Part shown: positions 6,571-7,027 of the stretch, piece by piece
Numbering within the stretch: position 1 is the first letter of the stretch
Layout: the number at the start of each line of letters is the position of its first letter
Assembly: GCA_023136725.1 (NCBI GenBank)
Contig: JAGLQR010000090.1
Span: 1 to 7,027, forward strand
Reading direction: 5' to 3'
DNA length: 7,027 bases
DNA from: Candidatus Aminicenantota bacterium
Lineage (GTDB): Bacteria > Acidobacteriota > Aminicenantia > UBA2199
Made by a program: the position numbers and the translations under genes
Notes under the pieces: model-generated
Databases searched by the model: none
Told to the model about the DNA's origin: nothing
The model's input: only the letters and a program-made list of their open reading frames with translations

Positions 6571-6613
6571 GGTATGCAAATAGTGCCTGCCCCTACGAGT
6601 TAATAATTAACAA

Positions 6614-7027
6614 TTAAGCAAGGAAAGAGTCGTGTATGTTATCTATCTTTGCTATTTCGTTGATTTTCCCTTTTATGTTGAACCCGACAGAACATGTAAC
6701 TTCACATTCAGAACAATCATTACATGGAAGATTTTTAAGATCGATATCAGCAAGAGTATCTTTTGCCTGAAGGAGGTTCTTATAACCGAATGCATACATA
6801 TAACTTCTCATCAATGTTGGAATATCAACACCTTTACTGCATTGTCCGGTACAAGAATCACATTGACGGCAATACAATCCTGCAACCTTATCTTTAAGTT
6901 TCAAGTCGATCATTTCCTGACCTGTCAGCTTCAGATCTTTCGCTACTTCCATATCCATGTTCAATTGATCGAATGTTGTAAACCCCGGAATTGATGTATG
7001 AATATTTTTATTCTGAAGGGACCATTT
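6614..7027 (-). CDS. Aldo/keto reductase with C-terminal ferredoxin-like Fe-S domain, C-terminal part
   Basis: The frame is open to the window edge, so this is the last 137 residues of a gene whose start lies beyond 7027; the TTG at 6964 is an internal leucine. The first part, WSLQNKNIHTSIPGFTTFDQL, matches the last strand and helix of the aldo/keto reductase TIM barrel (family pattern IPG..S..QL.EN). It is followed by two CxxCxxCxxxC motifs, CRQCDSCTGQC and CNDCSECEVTC (residues 53-63 and 102-112 of the visible part), eight cysteines suited to two [4Fe-4S] clusters. Between them SKGVDIPTLMRSYMYAFGYKNL is the typical linker of this family. Such enzymes reduce or oxidise carbonyl/alcohol groups with NAD(P)H, with the clusters thought to link to electron transfer; the substrate is unknown. 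The catalytic tetrad is outside the window. No clear intrinsic terminator follows the TAA. Confidence 0.9.
   Translation of the reverse strand, partial: KWSLQNKNIHTSIPGFTTFDQLNMDMEVAKDLKLTGQEMIDLKLKDKVAGLYCRQCDSCTGQCSKGVDIPTLMRSYMYAFGYKNLLQAKDTLADIDLKNLPCNDCSECEVTCSVGFNIKGKINEIAKIDNIHDSFLA

Larger units (their letters stand above)
6386..6613. other. Intergenic region between the two minus-strand genes
   Basis: About 230 nt without a recognisable gene. From the synthetase side it holds the A8T8 tract, an unassigned AT-rich stretch (6431-6490), the REP-like doublet, a GC-rich segment GTGCCTGCCCCTACGAG (6583-6599), and an AT-rich stretch ending at the aldo/keto reductase stop. I see no tRNA or other structured RNA here. 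Confidence 0.6.

Noticed and set aside
6614..6964. A separate 116-residue ferredoxin-like gene starting at TTG 6964
   Set aside because: The frame stays open upstream to the window edge, and the added residues match the end of the aldo/keto reductase barrel, so it is the tail of a larger gene.
6632..6994. A 120-codon plus-strand open frame across the aldo/keto reductase
   Set aside because: The minus strand encodes clear Fe-S aldo/keto reductase sequence through the whole stretch, and the plus-strand translation shows no motif.

Overview
The window reads as a piece of chromosome from an AT-rich bacterium. Three exported or membrane-anchored proteins with long periplasm-type domains and a penicillin-binding protein suggest a Gram-negative-type (diderm) envelope. 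The aldo/keto reductase with an eight-cysteine ferredoxin-like tail is a type common in anaerobes. Arginine is mostly AGA/AGG, and lysine and glutamate are abundant. No marker gene fixes the phylum, so any closer placement would be a guess.

Positions 1-4013 hold four plus-strand genes in close succession. They are the C-terminal end of a class I aminotransferase (1-320), a membrane-anchored transpeptidase of penicillin-binding type (322-1989), an exported TPR protein with a TolB/CsgG-like N-terminal domain (1993-3522), and a small exported DUF4440/NTF2-like protein (3561-4013). Gaps of 1, 3 and 38 nt suggest one operon, the last gene being the least certain member. A fifth plus-strand gene (4148-4798), a single-pass protein with a TPR-like periplasmic part resembling YfgM, appears to be its own transcription unit. 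It has a good sigma-70-type promoter with an extended -10 at 4068-4096, a GC-rich inverted repeat in its leader, and hairpins with a T-run at its end.

Positions 4835-7027 are on the minus strand. An acyl-CoA/acyl-ACP synthetase of the kind found in the ligase half of Aas (4835-6367) converges on the YfgM-like gene. Upstream of it is a 246-nt intergenic region, then the C-terminal part of an Fe-S aldo/keto reductase (6614-7027) that runs off the window. The intergenic region carries an A8T8 palindrome and a doublet of REP-like hairpins in inverted orientation whose loops are exact complements and whose stems differ but still pair.

The plus-strand genes look mainly like envelope functions (peptidoglycan cross-linking, periplasmic TPR scaffolds), and the minus-strand genes like lipid and redox metabolism. 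I see no phage, CRISPR, toxin-antitoxin or defence system. The two most unusual items are the compact penicillin-binding protein without room for a dimerisation domain and the REP-like doublet.
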